64,000 nt of DNA from Pseudomonadota bacterium (GTDB taxonomy: Bacteria; Pseudomonadota; Alphaproteobacteria; Caulobacterales; Caulobacteraceae), in contig CAUJHO010000095.1 in NCBI GenBank assembly GCA_963205025.1, positions 62,001 through 126,000 of the forward strand. Direction: 5' to 3'. This document shows positions 61,343 to 64,000 of this stretch, piece after piece. The stretch's first letter is position 1; the number at the start of each line of letters is the position of its first letter. The notes under the pieces were generated by a model. That model saw nothing but the letters and a program-made list of their open reading frames with translations, did not search any database and had not been told where the DNA came from. A program made the position numbers and the translations under genes.

Positions 61343-63517
61343 ATGGAAAACTTCAAGATCGACGTCGACGCCGACGGTATCGCCCTCATCACCTTTGATG
61401 TGCCGAACCGTTCGATGAACACCCTGACTTCAGGTGTGATGAAGGAAATCCCCGAGTGGGTCGAACAGGTGAAGACCGACGCCGCCATCAAGGGCGTGGT
61501 CCTGACCTCGGGCAAGGCCTCGGGCTTTTGCGCGGGTGCGGACCTGGGCGACATGGCCGCCGGCATGCTGGGTGGCACTGACCTGCAGGCGGCGTTCGAC
61601 GCCGGCTGGCGTCTGAACGGGGCGCTGCGCGCGCTGGAGACCTGCGGCAAGCCGGTCGTGGCCGCGATCAATGGCCTGGCGCTGGGCGGCGGGCTGGAAC
61701 TGACCCTGGCGTGTCACTATCGCGTGGTCGGCGACAATTCGAAGATCCAGCTGGGCCTGCCCGAGATCAAGGTCGGCCTGTTCCCCGGCGGCGGTGGCAC
61801 CCAGCGTCTGACCCGCCTGATCGGCGTGCAGGCGGCGATGACGGCCATGACGGCGGGGTCGTCCTGGCGTCCGAACGACGCCAAGTCGGCGGGTGTGGTG
61901 CATGAGGTCGTCCCGGCCGGCACCGAGGTCGAGGCCGCCAAGGCCTGGATCAAGAACGGCGGCAAGGCCGGCCAGCCCTGGGACGTCAAGGGCTTCAAGA
62001 TCCCCGGCGGCGGCCCCTATCACCCGGCGGGTATCCAGAATTTCCTGGTCGGCAATGCGATGATCCGCAAGCAGACCTACGCCAACTATCCGGCGGCGCT
62101 GAACCTGATGAAGGCCGTCTATGAGGGCCTGCAGGTGCCGATGGATGCGGCGCTTCGCATCGAGACCCGGTATTTCATCAAGACCCTGATGACGCCGCAG
62201 GCCCAGGCCATGATCCGCTCGCTGTTCCTCAGCAAGCAGGAGCTGGACAAGGGCGCGGCCCGTCCGGCCGACATTCCAGCCTCCGACCCCAAGAAGGTCG
62301 CGGTTCTGGGTGCGGGCATGATGGGCGCGGGCATCGCCTATGTGCAGGCCATGGCCGGCATCGAGACCATCCTGATCGACCGCGATCAGGAAAGCGCCGA
62401 GCGCGGCAAGGGCTATACCGAGGACATCATCAAGAAGCGCGTCTCGCGCGGCCAGATGACCCAGGACAAGGCCGACGCCGTTCTGGCCCTCATTACCCCG
62501 ACGTCCAACTACGACCTGATCAAGGGCTCGGACCTGGTGATCGAGGCCGTGTTCGAGAACCGTGAGCTGAAGGCCGAGGTGACGGCCAAGGCCGAGGCCC
62601 AGCTGGAGCCCGGCGCGGTGTTCGGCTCCAACACCTCGACCCTGCCGATCTCAGGCCTGGCCGAGGCCTCGTCGCGGCCGGAAGACTTCATCGGCATCCA
62701 CTTCTTCTCGCCCGTCGACAAGATGATGCTGGTCGAGATCATCATGGGCGAAAAGACCGGCCCGGCGGCGCTGGCCAAGGCGCTGGACTATGTGATGAAG
62801 ATCAAGAAGACCCCGATCGTCGTTCAGGACGGGCGCGGCTTCTACACCTCGCGCTGCTTCGGCACCTATGTGGCCGAGGGCATGGCCATGCTGGAAGAAG
62901 GCATCAGCCCGACCCTGATCGACAACATCGGCCGGGCCACCGGTATGCCGCGCGGCCCGCTGGAAATGCACGACGATGTGGCTCTCGATCTGTCGGTCAA
63001 GATCGCCAAACAGACTGCAGAGGATCTGGGCGACGCCTATCAGCCGCTGCCGGGCTCGGACATCGTTCGCAAGATGGTCGAGGACCTGGGCCGCTATGGC
63101 CGCAAGAACGGCAAGGGCTTCTATGACTATGATCAAAAGCCCAAGGTGATCTGGTCGGGTCTGGCCGAGCTGGCCCCGGTCAAGGTCGACGAACTGTCGA
63201 TGGCCGAGGTCGAGGACCAGAAGCGCCGCCTGCTCTACCGTCAGGCGGTCGAGGTGGCCCGGTGCTGGGAAGAGGGCGTCATCGACGACCCGCGTGAGGC
63301 CGATGTCGGCGCCATCCTGGCCTGGGGCTTCGCGCCCTGGACCGGCGGTCCGATCACCCTGATCGATCAGGCTGGCCTGAAAGGCTTCGTCGAACAGGCG
63401 GACATCTATGCCGAGCGCTATGGTGATCGGTTCAAGGTGCCGCAGTTCCTGCGCGACATGGCCGCCAAGGGCGAGACCTTCTACGGCAAGTTCTCGGGGC
63501 AGAAGGCGGCGGCTTAA
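61343..63517 (+). CDS. Bifunctional enoyl-CoA hydratase/3-hydroxyacyl-CoA dehydrogenase (FadJ/FadB-like)
   Basis: A 724-residue multifunctional beta-oxidation enzyme from ATG 61343. The crotonase domain is at about residues 1-190 (oxyanion FCAGADLGDMA, GLALGGGLELTLACH). The NAD-binding dehydrogenase begins near 315 (VAVLGAGMMGAGIAYV) and continues with the SNTSTLPISGLAE and FFSPVDKMMLVEI blocks. The C-terminal domains include GTYVAEGMAMLEEGISP. It hydrates enoyl-CoA and oxidises the 3-hydroxy product. Operon with the upstream thiolase. Confidence 0.95.
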   Translation: MENFKIDVDADGIALITFDVPNRSMNTLTSGVMKEIPEWVEQVKTDAAIKGVVLTSGKASGFCAGADLGDMAAGMLGGTDLQAAFDAGWRLNGALRALETCGKPVVAAINGLALGGGLELTLACHYRVVGDNSKIQLGLPEIKVGLFPGGGGTQRLTRLIGVQAAMTAMTAGSSWRPNDAKSAGVVHEVVPAGTEVEAAKAWIKNGGKAGQPWDVKGFKIPGGGPYHPAGIQNFLVGNAMIRKQTYANYPAALNLMKAVYEGLQVPMDAALRIETRYFIKTLMTPQAQAMIRSLFLSKQELDKGAARPADIPASDPKKVAVLGAGMMGAGIAYVQAMAGIETILIDRDQESAERGKGYTEDIIKKRVSRGQMTQDKADAVLALITPTSNYDLIKGSDLVIEAVFENRELKAEVTAKAEAQLEPGAVFGSNTSTLPISGLAEASSRPEDFIGIHFFSPVDKMMLVEIIMGEKTGPAALAKALDYVMKIKKTPIVVQDGRGFYTSRCFGTYVAEGMAMLEEGISPTLIDNIGRATGMPRGPLEMHDDVALDLSVKIAKQTAEDLGDAYQPLPGSDIVRKMVEDLGRYGRKNGKGFYDYDQKPKVIWSGLAELAPVKVDELSMAEVEDQKRRLLYRQAVEVARCWEEGVIDDPREADVGAILAWGFAPWTGGPITLIDQAGLKGFVEQADIYAERYGDRFKVPQFLRDMAAKGETFYGKFSGQKAAA

Positions 63518-63615
63518 CCCCCTTCTCCCCTCGGGGGACGAGGCAGCACAGCCCAACTTGACCCCTTCTCCCCCCGGGGGAGAAGGTGGGCCACGAAGTG
63601 GCTCGGTTGAGGGGG
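63518..63615. repeat. GC-rich hairpin repeat, family B
   Basis: Two CCTTCTCCCC-type units occur between the fadJ-like stop and the DUF559 start; the second makes a complete hairpin with GGGGAGAAGG (about 63564-63586). It continues with GTGGGCCACGAAGTGGC and ends with CGGTTGAGGGGG (63604-63615). This last 12-mer is the exact inverse of CCCCCTCAACCG at 63977-63988. Confidence 0.7.
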
Positions 63616-63625
63616 TTCTATCCGT

Positions 63626-64000
63626 ATGGACCAGACTGCGGATCGCACACGGCGGGCCCGTCGGTTGCGTTCGGGCATGACCGGGGCCGAGTCCGCTTTG
63701 TGGGAAATGCTGCGTGGCCGACGCCTCGATGGCCTGAAGTTCCGACGTCAGGCGCCGGTCGCCGGCTTCGTCGTGGATTTCTTCTGCCCGGAGTTGGAGC
63801 TGATCATCGAGCTGGATGGCGGGGTCCATCGGCTGCGCGAGGGCGAAGACGCTCTGCGTGATGAACGGCTTCGCGTGGCTGGGTTTGAGGTTCTGCGTTT
63901 TGACAATGCGGCGTTCGAGAACAATCCCGGCGTTGTTTTGAGCGCGATCCGGGAGAAGGCGAGGCAGCGGAAAGAGCCCCCTCAACCGTCCGCCTCCGGC
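63626..64000 (+). CDS. DUF559 endonuclease-domain protein, partial
   Basis: The reading frame is open from ATG 63626 to the window edge (125 codons) and continues beyond. The core has the DUF559 signature: ESALWEMLRGRRLDGLKFRR, then APVAGFVVDFFCPELELIIE and LDGGVH, then LRDERLRVAGFEVLRF. The Asp/Glu pattern (VDFFCP, IELDGG) fits a Vsr-like PD-(D/E)XK nuclease fold. Cellular role is unknown. It is bracketed by inverted repeats; the C-terminal coding region runs into the right repeat. Confidence 0.85.
   Translation, partial: MDQTADRTRRARRLRSGMTGAESALWEMLRGRRLDGLKFRRQAPVAGFVVDFFCPELELIIELDGGVHRLREGEDALRDERLRVAGFEVLRFDNAAFENNPGVVLSAIREKARQRKEPPQPSASG

Overview
The window is a high-GC chromosomal segment from an alphaproteobacterium of the Caulobacteraceae, most likely Brevundimonas or a close relative. 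The case for this rests on a gene transfer agent (GTA) tail cluster of the Rhodobacter/Caulobacter type, a PleC-like cell-cycle kinase, a CtrA-type TTAA-N7-TTAA site, an alphaproteobacterial DnaG without its usual zinc ligands, and the tkt/zapA and flgK/flgL blocks. The genus is an inference from gene content, not a database result. I saw no rRNA, tRNA, CRISPR array, transposase or plasmid origin.

Layout. 1-7378: the tail half of a GTA/prophage-like cluster (major tail protein C-terminus, two tail chaperones, a short tape-measure protein, gp12-, gp13-, gp14- and gp15-type proteins), interrupted at 1107-1769 by an oppositely oriented DUF805 membrane gene. 7454-10819: a J-domain co-chaperone, a PepSY-like exported protein and a two-component system. 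10909-19516: a hypothetical protein, ccmE, a DegP-type protease, a second two-component system and glnE, mostly co-oriented. 19565-21626: an exported EF-hand protein followed by an ECF sigma factor, a membrane-anchored probable anti-sigma factor and a periplasmic metal-sensor-like protein, the last three with ATGA-type overlaps. 21623-24795: the PleC-like kinase and a hypothetical protein. 24919-27389: a semialdehyde dehydrogenase and two small membrane proteins. 27622-31134: a single-chain MmeI-like (type IIL) restriction-modification enzyme whose gene carries an in-frame palindromic repeat. 31169-33015: a thioredoxin-fold protein and an Nramp-related transporter lacking the canonical metal motifs. 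33045-34111: a zeta-toxin-like kinase and a small partner gene, a candidate toxin-antitoxin pair. 34135-38364: rpoD and dnaG. 38553-42770: a membrane protein/winged-helix pair, a CtrA-type site, an aldo/keto reductase, trxB and a thioesterase. 42873-46516: a beta/gamma-crystallin protein, a TPR protein and a small membrane protein next to gap. 46516-50818: gap, a third two-component system and a second exported EF-hand protein. 50856-55567: purT, an esterase, tkt, a DUF4164-like protein and zapA. 55575-58618: flgL and flgK. 58775-63517: a lipoprotein, a CAP-domain protein and a fatty-acid beta-oxidation pair (thiolase plus bifunctional hydratase/dehydrogenase) preceded by a LiuR-like palindrome. 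63626-end: a DUF559 endonuclease-like gene bracketed by inverted repeats and cut by the window edge.

The most unusual items are the palindromic repeat that has become coding sequence inside the MmeI-like enzyme, the Nramp relative with a replaced DPGN motif, the zeta-kinase pair with an unrecognised partner, the two-crystallin-domain exported protein, the DUF559 gene inside an inverted-repeat frame, and the inverted gene inside the GTA operon. GC-rich nested-hairpin repeats (27431, 29191, 47721, 63518 and related hairpins at 46075 and 50828) recur through the window and probably represent a genome-wide family.
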